From: JAJFUV01 sp964384215
GTDB lineage: Bacteria > Acidobacteriota > Terriglobia > Bryobacterales > Bryobacteraceae
Length of the DNA: 64,000 nt
Direction: 5' to 3'
Assembly: GCA_964384215.1 (NCBI GenBank)
Contig: CAYLLB010000012.1
Span: 51,468-115,467, forward strand
The position numbers and the translations under genes are program-made. Under the pieces are notes generated by a model, which was given only the letters and a program-made list of their open reading frames with translations, made no database searches and was not told the origin of the DNA. Position 1 is the stretch's first letter; every line of letters starts with the position of its first letter. Below are positions 47,182 to 55,539 of the stretch, in pieces.

Positions 47182-47214
47182 CAAACGAAAGGGGACGGCC
47201 GGAACGCCGTCCCC
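47182..47214 (-). terminator. Intrinsic terminator downstream of hsp20
   Basis: GGGGACGGC (47191-47199) pairs perfectly with GCCGTCCCC (47206-47214) around a 6-base loop. On the minus strand it is followed by TTTCGTTT. It should end the hsp20 transcript 23 bases past the stop and separate it from htpX. Confidence 0.7.
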
Positions 47215-47237
47215 TGCTTGCAACCTCGCCGGTGCGC

Positions 47238-47687
47238 TTAGTTCGCTTTCACTTCCACCTTGATGGTGCGCGGCTTGGCGACTTCCTTTTTGGCCAGCGT
47301 GATCGTCAACACGCCGTTCTTGTAGTCCGCTGCCACTTTCTCGGGGTCCACGGTATCCGGCAAGCTGAAGTACCGGACGAAGCTGCCGTAACTGCGCTCA
47401 ATGCGATGGTAACCGCCTTTACCTTCGTCCTTCTTTTCGAACTTGCGCTCACCCTCGATGGTGAGTGTGCCGTTTTCGAGTTGGATCTTGATGTTCTCAA
47501 GCGGAACATCCGGAACGTCGGCCTTCAGCACGAGTTCGTTATCGTTCTCGAAGATATCCACAGGCGGCGCCCAAGGACGCGCAGCGGTTGGCTCACTGAA
47601 GAGCCGGCTGACTGCATCCTGGAACAGGCGGATACCAGCGGGGAACTCCGCCAACTCAGCGAACGGGTCATACTTCGTAATTGCCAT
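47238..47687 (-). CDS. Small heat-shock protein (Hsp20/alpha-crystallin family)
   Basis: A 149-residue ATP-independent chaperone. The alpha-crystallin domain spans about residues 38-135: VDIFENDNELVLKADVPDV, then GERKFEKKDEG, SFVRYFSLPDTVDPEKVAADYKNGVLTITLAKKE. The conserved GVL motif is present. It has its own near-consensus promoter and a terminator, so it is a single-gene unit; no CIRCE element is seen. AGGAGG lies 10 bases before the ATG. Confidence 0.96.
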   Translation of the reverse strand: MAITKYDPFAELAEFPAGIRLFQDAVSRLFSEPTAARPWAPPVDIFENDNELVLKADVPDVPLENIKIQLENGTLTIEGERKFEKKDEGKGGYHRIERSYGSFVRYFSLPDTVDPEKVAADYKNGVLTITLAKKEVAKPRTIKVEVKAN

Positions 47688-47719
47688 ATCTTTTGAGCCT
47701 CCTGACTAACTCTTCCTTG

Positions 47720-47748
47720 ATAATAAAACATGAGCGGTTTATTGTCAA
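47720..47748 (-). promoter_or_regulatory. Near-consensus sigma-70 promoter of hsp20
   Basis: On the minus strand TTGACA (47743-47748) and TATTAT (47720-47725) are separated by exactly 17 bases. Transcription would begin near 47713, about 26 bases before the hsp20 ATG. A repressor or temperature control site is not evident. Confidence 0.75.
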
Positions 47749-47783
47749 GAGATATGCTATACAACACGAAGATATTTTTAGGC

Positions 47784-47830
47784 ACAAAAAAAGAGCGCAT
47801 CGGACATCCACTAAGTCCTTTGCGCTCTTT
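47784..47830 (-). terminator. Bipartite intrinsic terminator of the ribosomal operon
   Basis: AAAGAGCGCA (47790-47799) pairs with TGCGCTCTTT (47821-47830) in ten perfect pairs; inside the loop GGAC (47802-47805) pairs with GTCC (47815-47818). On the minus strand the stem runs into a T-tract. It begins 11 bases after the rplQ stop and should end the long tuf-rplQ transcript. Confidence 0.88.
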
Positions 47831-47840
47831 CTGTTAGATC

Positions 47841-48317
47841 TTAGGCTTTGGGTTCCGGCGGCGTCTCCGGCCCGCCCTCACCCTCGAATTCTTTGCCTTC
47901 CTTCATGGCCTGCATCTTGGCTTCACGCCGCTTGGCGCGCTCGGCCGCACGCTTAACCAGTTCAGATCCAACGAGTTCCAACATGGCCTGCTCAGCGCCG
48001 TCGCCCTTGCGCCAACCCAGCCGCACTATGCGCGTGTATCCGCCGTTGCGCTGGCCGAAACGTGCACCCAGCTTCTCGAACAGCTTCTTGACCGACGCAG
48101 GGGTTTCCAAGTACGACGCGGCTTGCCGGCGTGTATGGAGAGTATCCCGCTTGGCCAGGGTAATCATTTTCTCGACCAGCGGCTTCACGGCTTTGGCCTT
48201 GGGCACCGTGGTGATGATGCGTTCCTGCTCGATGACGCTGGTCACCATGCCCCGCAGCAGCGCCTTCCGCGCGGCGCTATCGCGCTTGAGTTTGTATCCA
48301 CCTCGTCTGTGTCTCAT
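47841..48317 (-). CDS. rplQ: 50S ribosomal protein L17
   Basis: A 158-residue large-subunit protein near the peptide exit tunnel. The start RHRRGGYKLKRDSAARKALLRGM is the L17 signature, as is GYTRIVRLGWRKGDGAEQAMLELV. It has a C-terminal extension of about 35 residues rich in Glu, Lys and Pro beyond the usual about 120. It is the last gene of the cluster, 12 bases after rpoA and just before a strong terminator. Confidence 0.98.
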   Translation of the reverse strand: MRHRRGGYKLKRDSAARKALLRGMVTSVIEQERIITTVPKAKAVKPLVEKMITLAKRDTLHTRRQAASYLETPASVKKLFEKLGARFGQRNGGYTRIVRLGWRKGDGAEQAMLELVGSELVKRAAERAKRREAKMQAMKEGKEFEGEGGPETPPEPKA

Positions 48318-48329
48318 CGTAGGACTTCC

Positions 48330-49430
48330 TTATTCGCTGATCTCGCCGGCTGGCGGCTCCGCAAGTTCTTCTGTTTCATCGGCTTCAGGATGCTCCGCCT
48401 CGCCGGCTTCCGCGGGTTCTTCCGCACTGATCGCCGAAGGCACTCCACCGCCCGGCAGGACCAGCCTGCCCTGCGCGTCGTACTTCATGCCGAAGCTCAA
48501 GCCGAGACCTCCCAGGATCTCTTTGATTTCATTGAGCGACTTGCGGCCGAAGTTCTTCGTCCGGAGCATCTCGGCTTCGGTCTTCTGCACCAGGTCACCG
48601 ATGGTCTGGATATTGGCGTTCTTGAGGCAGTTATAGGAACGGACGCTGAGTTCCAGCTCTTCGACCGACCGGTTGAGTACTTCCTGCAGCTGGCTCATGG
48701 CCCTCTCGGCGGGTTCTTCGGCGGCCTCGGCCAACTCCTCAAAGTTGATGAAGATCGACATATGATCCTTCAGCAGCTTCGCCGCCTGGCCGATGGCGTC
48801 CTGGGGGCTGATGGCGCCGTTGGTCCAAACCTCCAGCGTCAGCTTGTCGTAGTCAGTCATTTGCCCGAGCCGGGACGCCTCGACGGCGTAGTTCACCTTG
48901 CGCACGGGCGAATGCACGGAATCGATGGGGATATAGCCGAGCGGCAGGTCTTCGTCGAAGTTGCGGTCCGCGCTCACGTAACCGCGTCCCTGCTTGATTC
49001 GCATCTCGATCGAAAGTTTGCCGCCCTCACCCACCGTGGCGATGTGCATGGTGCGATCCAGCACCTCGACCGTGGGATCGGTCTCGATCTGGCCGCTCAG
49101 CACCTCGCCGGGCGTCTCCGCCGAAAGGCGGATGGTCTTGACGGTTTCCGGCCCCGACATCTTGAACGGGATCTGTTTCAGGTTGAGGATGATGTCGGTA
49201 GCATCCTCGACCACGCCATGGATGGAACTGAACTCGTGCGCCACCCCTTCGATCCGCACGGCCGTGATCGCCGCCCCCTCGATCGAACTGAGAAGGATGC
49301 GGCGCAGGCCGTTTCCGATGGTGGTGCCGAACCCCCGCTCGAAAGGCTGGGCCGAAAACGAGCCGTACCGGTCCGTCAGCGTCTCGGTATTCGCAACCAA
49401 CCGCTTTGGCTTCTGAAATCCTTTGAACAT
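48330..49430 (-). CDS. rpoA: RNA polymerase alpha subunit
   Basis: A 366-residue subunit that nucleates polymerase assembly. The N-terminal dimerization domain has PFERGFGTTIGNGLRRILLSS; the C-terminal DNA- and activator-binding domain has ELSVRSYNCLKNANIQTIGDL and NFGRKSLNEIKEIL. After it comes an acidic tail of about 40 residues (rich in Glu, Ala and Pro) that is longer than in E. coli (329 residues in total). It sits between rpsD and rplQ as usual. Confidence 0.98.
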   Translation of the reverse strand: MFKGFQKPKRLVANTETLTDRYGSFSAQPFERGFGTTIGNGLRRILLSSIEGAAITAVRIEGVAHEFSSIHGVVEDATDIILNLKQIPFKMSGPETVKTIRLSAETPGEVLSGQIETDPTVEVLDRTMHIATVGEGGKLSIEMRIKQGRGYVSADRNFDEDLPLGYIPIDSVHSPVRKVNYAVEASRLGQMTDYDKLTLEVWTNGAISPQDAIGQAAKLLKDHMSIFINFEELAEAAEEPAERAMSQLQEVLNRSVEELELSVRSYNCLKNANIQTIGDLVQKTEAEMLRTKNFGRKSLNEIKEILGGLGLSFGMKYDAQGRLVLPGGGVPSAISAEEPAEAGEAEHPEADETEELAEPPAGEISE

Positions 49431-49507
49431 ACTTAATTCCTCGCCTTGAGTGTGCCCGAATTGCTCGCTTCACCGCCACGCCGCCAGGCGCGGCTTCCTG
49501 TGTCACT

Positions 49508-50143
49508 TTACTTCGAGTACAACTCCACGATTAGCTGCTCGTTGAGCTGGATTTGGACCAATTCCTCGCGCTTCGGCATGCCGATCACCCGGCCCTTCAG
49601 CGCTTCGCGGTCCACTTCCAGCCAGTTCGGGCAGGGCGCGTGCGCCGTGGCGTCGCGCGCGGCCAGGATGGTCGGATTCTTCTTACTCTTCTCGCACACT
49701 TCCACCAAGTCGTTCGGCTTCGTCTCGAACGAAGGAATGTTGACCTTGCGCCCGTTTACCTGAATATGCCCGTGCCGAACGATCTGGCGGCATTGGGCGC
49801 GGCTGGTCCCGAACCCCATCCGGTAGATCACATTATCCAAACGCCGCTCGAGCATCCCCAGCATGTTCTCGCCGGTGATGCCTTTCTTCTGCGCGGCCTT
49901 CTCGAAATTATTGCGGAACTGCTGCTCCAGCAAGCCATAGATACGGCGTGCCTTCTGCTTTTCCCTCAACTGCAGCCCGTAACCGACGACCTTCCTCTGC
50001 TTCCGGTCCTGGCCGTGCTGGCCCGGGACGAAGTTGCGCTTCTCGACGGCGCACTTCTCGCTGTGGCAGCGCTCCCCCTTGAGGAACAGCTTCATGCCTT
50101 CGCGCCGGCAAAGCCGGCAAACAGCGCCACTGTATCGTGCCAT
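49508..50143 (-). CDS. rpsD: 30S ribosomal protein S4
   Basis: A 211-residue primary 16S-binding protein. It is the zinc-binding form: VCRLCRREG and RCHSEKCAVE supply four Cys. NFVPGQHGQ and the S4 RNA-binding domain (LERRLDNVIYRMGFGTSRAQCRQIV) follow. In some bacteria S4 represses the alpha operon. It lies between rpsK and rpoA. Confidence 0.98.
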   Translation of the reverse strand: MARYSGAVCRLCRREGMKLFLKGERCHSEKCAVEKRNFVPGQHGQDRKQRKVVGYGLQLREKQKARRIYGLLEQQFRNNFEKAAQKKGITGENMLGMLERRLDNVIYRMGFGTSRAQCRQIVRHGHIQVNGRKVNIPSFETKPNDLVEVCEKSKKNPTILAARDATAHAPCPNWLEVDREALKGRVIGMPKREELVQIQLNEQLIVELYSK

Positions 50144-50245
50144 TCTTTCTCCTTAACCTTATACATCCAAGGTGCAGTTTACGGCTCTCACGAGCTTGCT
50201 TCCTGCTTCCATTCGGGCGGCACGCATGCCGCCCCATAAATCAAA

Positions 50246-50653
50246 TCAAACCCGACGGCGTTTCGGCGGCCGGCAGCCGTTGTGCGGGATGGGCGTGACG
50301 TCGCGGATCGCCTTGACATCCATACCCACCACGGCCAGCGCGCGAATGGCCGATTCGCGGCCCGAACCCGGACCGCTTACCTTCACACGTACCGTTCGCA
50401 TCCCGGCTTCCTTGGCCTTGTTGGCCGCCGTCATGGCCGCCTGCTGCGCGGCGAACGGAGTGCCTTTGCGCGACCCCCGGAACCCGAGCGAACCCGCGCT
50501 CGACCATGACACCACGTTGCCGTTGGAATCGGTAATCGTGATGATGGTGTTGTTGAAAGTGGCCTGAATGTGCACCACCCCAACGGGGATGACCTTCTTT
50601 TCCTTCTTCTTGAAAGCTTTCTTTTTTCCTGCTTTGGCGGGTGCTTTTGCCAT
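50246..50653 (-). CDS. rpsK: 30S ribosomal protein S11
   Basis: A 135-residue platform protein of the small subunit. HIQATFNNTIITITDSNGNVVSW and VKVSGPGSGRESAIRAL are S11 signatures, and the end NGCRPPKRRRV is typical. A basic Lys-rich N-terminus precedes them. It follows rpsM by 18 bases. Confidence 0.98.
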   Translation of the reverse strand: MAKAPAKAGKKKAFKKKEKKVIPVGVVHIQATFNNTIITITDSNGNVVSWSSAGSLGFRGSRKGTPFAAQQAAMTAANKAKEAGMRTVRVKVSGPGSGRESAIRALAVVGMDVKAIRDVTPIPHNGCRPPKRRRV

Positions 50654-50671
50654 AGATGCTCGTTCCCCGGA

Positions 50672-51058
50672 TTATGTCTTCGCCGCCGACTTCTTCTTGT
50701 TGGCGACGGTGCCGCGCCGCGGTCCTTTCCGCGTGCGCGCATTGGTGTGAGTCCGCTGGCCCCTGACCGGCAACCCGCGGCGATGCCGCGTGCCCCGGTA
50801 GGACCCCATCTCCATGAGCCGCTTGATGTTCAGCGAGATCTCTTTACGGAGATCGCCTTCCACCGCGCCCTCGTCTTCGATGATCTGGCGGATCCGGGCT
50901 ACCTCCTCCTCACTCAGATCGCTCACCCGCTTTTCCGCACCCACTGCCGCGCGGTGCAGAATCGACTTCGAGCGCGTACGCCCAATGCCGTAAATGTAGG
51001 TGAGCCCGATTTCAATCGTCTTCTTCCCCGGAAGATCGACGCCTGCGATACGTGCCAT
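50672..51058 (-). CDS. rpsM: 30S ribosomal protein S13
   Basis: A 128-residue protein of the small-subunit head that contacts the large subunit and P-site tRNA. ARIAGVDLPGKKTIEIGLTYIYGIG and the tail RGTRHRRGLPVRGQRTHTNART are diagnostic. It lies between rpmJ and rpsK. Confidence 0.98.
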   Translation of the reverse strand: MARIAGVDLPGKKTIEIGLTYIYGIGRTRSKSILHRAAVGAEKRVSDLSEEEVARIRQIIEDEGAVEGDLRKEISLNIKRLMEMGSYRGTRHRRGLPVRGQRTHTNARTRKGPRRGTVANKKKSAAKT

Positions 51059-51070
51059 AGATTCCTCCCG

Positions 51071-51184
51071 CTACCCCTGACGCTGCTTGTGCTTGGGATT
51101 GCTGCAAATCACTCGCACCACGCCCTTGCGGTGGATGACTTTGCACTTCACGCACATCTTCTTGACCGAAGCCCGTACTTTCAT
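51071..51184 (-). CDS. rpmJ: 50S ribosomal protein L36
   Basis: A 37-residue protein (MKVRASVKKMCVKCKVI, ending PKHKQRQG) of the zinc-binding C+ type, with C..C, a later Cys and His as ligands. It reads on the minus strand from an ATG at 51184 to TAG at 51071. It sits between infA and rpsM, its usual place. Confidence 0.96.
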   Translation of the reverse strand: MKVRASVKKMCVKCKVIHRKGVVRVICSNPKHKQRQG

Positions 51185-51216
51185 GATCTCATTTCCCGCA
51201 TGCCGCAAGGCGGCTG

Positions 51217-51456
51217 CTAATCTTTATCCAACAACTCGGTAATCCGTCCCCGCGTATTATCATGGGGCGAGATCACCACTCGTACATTGTCCCCCGGCCG
51301 CAGCCGGACAAAATTCACTTGCCGCCGGCCGGCGGCATGCGCCAGCACCTGCCTGCGGTCCTCCAATTCCAGCCGGTAGACCGAACGGGGCAGCAGCTCG
51401 ATCACCTTGGCCACCACCGCCGGCCGCGCTTTATCGGCACTGGTTCCCGGCTCCAT
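51217..51456 (-). CDS. infA: Translation initiation factor IF-1 (divergent)
   Basis: A 79-residue OB-fold factor that blocks the A site during initiation. The core RLELEDRRQVLAHAAG, NFVRLRPGDNVRVVISPHDNTRGRITELLDKD is clearly IF-1, but the usual IEVEG near the start and the KMRxNYIRI segment are altered, and the C-terminus is a little longer. The start could be ATG 51456 or the GTG at 51465 directly after the map stop; neither has a well-spaced ribosome site. Position between map and rpmJ supports the call. Confidence 0.88.
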   Translation of the reverse strand: MEPGTSADKARPAVVAKVIELLPRSVYRLELEDRRQVLAHAAGRRQVNFVRLRPGDNVRVVISPHDNTRGRITELLDKD

Positions 51457-51465
51457 GCTCCACAC

Positions 51466-52236
51466 TCACGGGCGCGTCAGAATCCACGGCCCGTTTTCGG
51501 TCACGGCCACCGTGTGCTCAAAATGCGCCGAGTACTTGCCGTCCACCGTCACCGCGGTCCAGCGGTCCGGAAGAACTTTGCATTCAGGCCGGCCCGCGTT
51601 CACCATCGGCTCGATGGCCAACACCATACCCGGCTTCAGCCGTGGATTCTCGCTCCTGCGGTCCACGTAATTCGGCACTTGCGGCTCCTCATGAAGCCGC
51701 GTTCCGATCCCGTGTCCCACGTACTCCCTGACAACCGAAAAACCGTTCGATACCACGTGCTGCTCGATGGCGCTGGAAACGTCGAACAACCGGTTCCCCG
51801 GCCGCGCCTGCTTAATACCCAACTCGAGCGCCTCGGCGGTCACCGCCAGCAGGCGCTTTACTTCCTCGCTTACCTCGCCCACGGGGACCGTTACCGAAGA
51901 ATCTCCAAAGTACCCATCCAACTGGGCCCCCGTGTCGATCGAAACGATGTCACCCGCCTTCAACACCCGCTTTGCGTTCGGCATTCCGTGAATGATCTCG
52001 TCATTCACCGACGTGCAGAGCACATACGGGTACCGGTTTCCCGCCACCGGAGAATAATACCCTTTAAACGCGGGCTTGGCTCCGGCATCCAGGATCATCC
52101 GCTCGGCCGTGACTTCCAAATCCATGGTTGTCACGCCTTCTTTAATCATACCCGCGACCCGCTGCAGAACTTCCCACACCAGCAGGCCGCTACGCCGCAT
52201 CTTCTCGACCTCAGCGGCGGTCTTCCTGATAATCAT
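51466..52236 (-). CDS. map: Methionine aminopeptidase, type I
   Basis: A 256-residue dinuclear metalloprotease that removes the initiator Met. The opening MIIRKTAAEVEKMRRSG is typical. Metal ligands lie in VSIDTGAQLDGYFGDSS (two Asp), GHGIG (His), MVLAIEPMV (Glu) and SAHFEHTVAV (Glu). Its ATG overlaps the adk stop by 4 bases (ATGA), and infA follows at once. Confidence 0.97.
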   Translation of the reverse strand: MIIRKTAAEVEKMRRSGLLVWEVLQRVAGMIKEGVTTMDLEVTAERMILDAGAKPAFKGYYSPVAGNRYPYVLCTSVNDEIIHGMPNAKRVLKAGDIVSIDTGAQLDGYFGDSSVTVPVGEVSEEVKRLLAVTAEALELGIKQARPGNRLFDVSSAIEQHVVSNGFSVVREYVGHGIGTRLHEEPQVPNYVDRRSENPRLKPGMVLAIEPMVNAGRPECKVLPDRWTAVTVDGKYSAHFEHTVAVTENGPWILTRP

Positions 52237-52895
52237 TCCTGCTCGACCGCGCGGATGGCGCTCGCGGCGTTCTCCTCCGGCGTTGTCGTTTCGCCACCTA
52301 CCACCTCGCGGAAACGCTTCACGCGCGCGCGATAATAATCCACCAGCGGCTGCGTCTGTTCGTCGTACGCCACCAGACGCTTCCGAATCACTTCTTCCTT
52401 GTCGTCGTTGCGCGTGATCAGTTCCGCGCCTTCCACATCGCACAGGCCGGCCTTCTTGGGGGCCTTGGAAATCAAGTTGTAAACGGCGCCGCACACCGGG
52501 CAACTGCGCCGCGCGCCCAACCGCCGCACGATCACTTCATAGTCGACCGTGATGTAAAGGATCACCGTCTCCAGGGCGGCCTTTGCCAGGATGCCCTCAA
52601 GCACCTGGGCCTGCTCGATGGTGCGCGGGTAACCGTCCAGAATCACGCCCTTGGCGCAATCAGCCCGCGCCAGGCGGTCTTCCACCACCCGGTTCACCAA
52701 CTGGTCGCTCACCAGCTTGCCGGCATCCATCACCGCCTTTACTTCCTTGCCGAGCTCGGTGCCGGATTTCACGTTCTCCCGGAGAATGTCGCCGGTGGAA
52801 ACGTGCGGGATGGCAAAGTGCGCGCTCAACGACTTGGCGACCGTGCCTTTCCCCGATCCGGGGGGGCCGAGCAAAATCAATGCGATGGGTTTCAT
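52233..52895 (-). CDS. adk: Adenylate kinase
   Basis: A 220-residue kinase interconverting 2 ADP with ATP and AMP. P-loop GPPGSGKGT, DGYPRT motif and a long LID with zinc-type CPVC and CDVEG (three Cys and one Asp), the form seen in Gram-positives and others. The ATG at 52895 directly follows an in-frame TTG, which I do not use. It lies between secY and map with 4-base overlap to map. Confidence 0.97.
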   Translation of the reverse strand: MKPIALILLGPPGSGKGTVAKSLSAHFAIPHVSTGDILRENVKSGTELGKEVKAVMDAGKLVSDQLVNRVVEDRLARADCAKGVILDGYPRTIEQAQVLEGILAKAALETVILYITVDYEVIVRRLGARRSCPVCGAVYNLISKAPKKAGLCDVEGAELITRNDDKEEVIRKRLVAYDEQTQPLVDYYRARVKRFREVVGGETTTPEENAASAIRAVEQE

Positions 52896-52907
52896 CAAGT
52901 CCTTTTC

Positions 52908-54311
52908 CTACGACCACGTGGCCCGGCGCCCGCGGATTCTGCCAGACCGCGGCGTGAAGCCCTCGTAATGCCGCATAATCAACTGCGCTTCCACCTGGTT
53001 CACCGTGTCCATGGCCACGCCGACCACAATCAGCAGCGACGTGCCGCCGAAGTAGAACGTGACGCCAAGCCCGTCCAGAAGGAACCGCGGGAAATACGTG
53101 TCGATCCAGTTGCCCATCAGCGGCAGATGCTGCAGCTTGATGCCGGAGATCATGATTTCCGGAATCAGCGAGAGCACCGCAAGATACAGGCCGCCCACCA
53201 CCGTGATCTTGGTGAGGATCTTGTTCATGTACTCGGCCGTGTTGCGCCCCGGACGAATGCCGGGAATGAAACCGCCGTACTTGCGCATGTTGTCGGCCGC
53301 TTCATTCGGGTTGAAGATGATCGACACGTAAAAGAAGCAGAAGAAAATGATGCCCGCGACGAACAGACACGCATAAAGCGGCTCGCCGAAGCGGATCGCG
53401 CTCAACATGCCGGTGATCCAGCGGTTCTCTCTCAGCGCCGGCACCTGCATCAACGTCTGCGGGAACGCCAGCATGGAGCTGGCGAAAATGACCGGAATCA
53501 CGCCGCCGGCGTTGACCTTCAACGGCAGGTGAGTAGCCTGGCCGCCCATGACCCGCCGGCCTACCACGCGCTTGGCGTATTGTACCGGGATGCGGCGCTC
53601 GCCGCGCTCGACCAGCACGATGAATCCAACCACCGCCACCATCACCGATAGGATGATGAGCAACTGGAGCGCGTTCCACTGCCGGGTCACGAAAACGTTC
53701 TTGTAAATCTCTTCAATGGCTCTCGGCAAACCCACCACGATGCCGGTGAAGATGATCAGCGACATGCCGTTGCCGATGCCGCGCTCGCTGATCTGCTCGC
53801 CCAGCCACATGATAAAGGCCGTGCCCGTGGTGAGCGTCAGCATGGTCATCAGGATGAACCCGGGCCCCGGGTTGGTCACGAAATGGCCTTCGCTCGCCTG
53901 CAAGCTCATGGCGATCCCGAACGACTGGAACAGCGACAAACCCACCGTCAGGTAGCGCGTCCATTGCGTGATCTTGCGCCGCCCCAACTCGCCTTCCTTC
54001 TGCAGCTTTTCGAGCGTCGGGATGGCGACCGAGAGCACCTGCAGGACGATCGACGCCGTGATGTAAGGCATGATGCCCAGCGCGAAGATGGTCAATCGCC
54101 GGAACATGCCACCCGAAAACAGGTCGATGTACCCGAACAGAGTGCCCTGGTTACGTTGGAAGAACTCTTCCAGCAGGTTCGCATTGATTCCCGGCGTGGG
54201 GATGTGCCCCCCCAGCCGGTAGATCGCCAGCAACCCCAACGTGAACAGCACTCGCTTCCGAAGGTCGGGAACCCGGAAGACATTCGCTATGGCTTCGAAG
54301 AGCTTGTTCAT
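52908..54311 (-). CDS. secY: Preprotein translocase subunit SecY
   Basis: A 467-residue channel protein of the Sec translocon with ten transmembrane segments. Signatures: RKRVLFTLGLLAIYRLGGHIPTPGIN at the start, LFSGGMFRRLTIFALGIMPYI, GIGNGMSLIIF and the cytosolic loop ERGERRIPVQYAKR. It lies 19 bases after rplO and 12 bases before adk. Confidence 0.98.
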   Translation of the reverse strand: MNKLFEAIANVFRVPDLRKRVLFTLGLLAIYRLGGHIPTPGINANLLEEFFQRNQGTLFGYIDLFSGGMFRRLTIFALGIMPYITASIVLQVLSVAIPTLEKLQKEGELGRRKITQWTRYLTVGLSLFQSFGIAMSLQASEGHFVTNPGPGFILMTMLTLTTGTAFIMWLGEQISERGIGNGMSLIIFTGIVVGLPRAIEEIYKNVFVTRQWNALQLLIILSVMVAVVGFIVLVERGERRIPVQYAKRVVGRRVMGGQATHLPLKVNAGGVIPVIFASSMLAFPQTLMQVPALRENRWITGMLSAIRFGEPLYACLFVAGIIFFCFFYVSIIFNPNEAADNMRKYGGFIPGIRPGRNTAEYMNKILTKITVVGGLYLAVLSLIPEIMISGIKLQHLPLMGNWIDTYFPRFLLDGLGVTFYFGGTSLLIVVGVAMDTVNQVEAQLIMRHYEGFTPRSGRIRGRRATWS

Positions 54312-54330
54312 TAGCTGCCTGCCACACCGG

Positions 54331-54783
54331 CTACTTCTTGCCGGTTTCGATTACCTCTGCCACGCCGCCCGCAGCCTTGATCTTCGCCGCGGCGGACTCG
54401 GAAAACTGGTGCGCCCGCACCGTGATCTTCCGGCTCAACTCGCCCGCGCCAAGCACCTTGAGGCCGGCGCCGGGCTTCTTCACCGTTCCGGCGGCCACGA
54501 GGCTCTGCAGGTCGAACGTATCGCCCGACAGCTTCTCGAGCGCACCCACGTTTACGATGGCGTACTCTTTCCGGAAGATGTTCTTGAAACCCCGCTTCGG
54601 CAAACGGCGGTGCAGCGGCATCTGGCCGCCCTCGAAGCCCCGCATCTGGCGGAAGCCGCTGACCGACTTCTGGCCCTTTTGGCCTCGCCCCGAGGTCTTG
54701 CCACGGCCGGTGCCCATCCCGCGACCGACTCGTCGCGCAACCTTCTTCTGTCCCTTGGGAGGTTTCAGTCCGCTGAGATTCAT
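54331..54783 (-). CDS. rplO: 50S ribosomal protein L15
   Basis: A 150-residue late-assembly protein. The start MNLSGLKPPKGQKKVARRVGRG and GTGRGKTSGRGQKGQKSRSG-like basic stretch (here KSVSGFRQMRGFEGGQMPL) are diagnostic. The ATG at 54783 is preferred over the longer reading, which overlaps rpmD. Confidence 0.98.
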   Translation of the reverse strand: MNLSGLKPPKGQKKVARRVGRGMGTGRGKTSGRGQKGQKSVSGFRQMRGFEGGQMPLHRRLPKRGFKNIFRKEYAIVNVGALEKLSGDTFDLQSLVAAGTVKKPGAGLKVLGAGELSRKITVRAHQFSESAAAKIKAAGGVAEVIETGKK

Positions 54784-54797
54784 AGGAGCCTCATCCT

Positions 54798-54980
54798 TCA
54801 ATCCACGATCGCGACCAGGTGCGGCACCTTGGCCACCATCCCGCGAAACCCGGGCGTGTCGGGGCGCTCGACCACCTGGTCGATCTTGCGCAAGCCCAGA
54901 CCGCGCACCACCTTCTTGTGCTTCTCGGGCGCGCAAATCGGGCTGCGCACCAGCTTGATTCTGATCTTCGCTTCCGCCAT
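54798..54980 (-). CDS. rpmD: 50S ribosomal protein L30
   Basis: A 60-residue protein (KIRIKLVRSPICAPEKHKKV, GLRKIDQVVERPDTPGFRGM) in its standard place between rpsE and rplO. Confidence 0.97.
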   Translation of the reverse strand: MAEAKIRIKLVRSPICAPEKHKKVVRGLGLRKIDQVVERPDTPGFRGMVAKVPHLVAIVD

Positions 54981-55019
54981 ATTCCACTCAATTGGGCAAG
55001 ACGCCGCGCGCCTCGCTCC

Positions 55020-55535
55020 CTAAATTTTCTCCACGGGAAGACCGCGCAAATCCGCCACAGCACTCTTGTCCCGAAGTTGCTCCAGGGCCACGATGGTGGC
55101 TTTCACCACGTTGTGCGGGTTGTTCGAGCCGATACACTTGGTGAGCACGTTGGGGATTCCCACGGCCTCGACTACCGCGCGCACCGGACCGCCGGCGATC
55201 ACGCCGGTGCCTTCCGGGGCCGGCTTCAACAGCACCTGGCCGCTGCCATAGCGCCCCAGCACCGGATGCGCGATGGTCGTCGCCAGCACGTGGACCTTGC
55301 GCAGGTTCTTCTTGGCCGACTCGATGCCCTTCTTAATGGCCGCGGGCACTTCGCGGGCCTTGCCCGTTCCGAAACCCACCACCTTCTGAGCCGGATCGCC
55401 CACCACAACGAGCGCCGAAAAGCTCAGGTTCTTGCCGCCCTTGACCACTTTGGTCACGCGGTTGATGGCGACCACCTGCTCTTTCAGGCTGAGGGTGGCC
55501 GGATCGATTCGCTTGAGTATATTCGTGGCTGCCAT
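55020..55535 (-). CDS. rpsE: 30S ribosomal protein S5
   Basis: A 171-residue protein of the small-subunit body involved in decoding accuracy. The double-stranded-RNA-binding N-domain has VVAINRVTKVVKGGKNLSF, and VLLKPAPEGTGVIAGGPVRAV is the S5 signature. It follows rplR by 4 bases. Confidence 0.98.
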   Translation of the reverse strand: MAATNILKRIDPATLSLKEQVVAINRVTKVVKGGKNLSFSALVVVGDPAQKVVGFGTGKAREVPAAIKKGIESAKKNLRKVHVLATTIAHPVLGRYGSGQVLLKPAPEGTGVIAGGPVRAVVEAVGIPNVLTKCIGSNNPHNVVKATIVALEQLRDKSAVADLRGLPVEKI

Positions 55536-55539
55536 GCGC

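Noticed and set aside
47688..47840. CIRCE heat-shock operator
   Set aside because: No TTAGCACTC-N9-GAGTGCTAA-like sequence is present near the hsp20 promoter.
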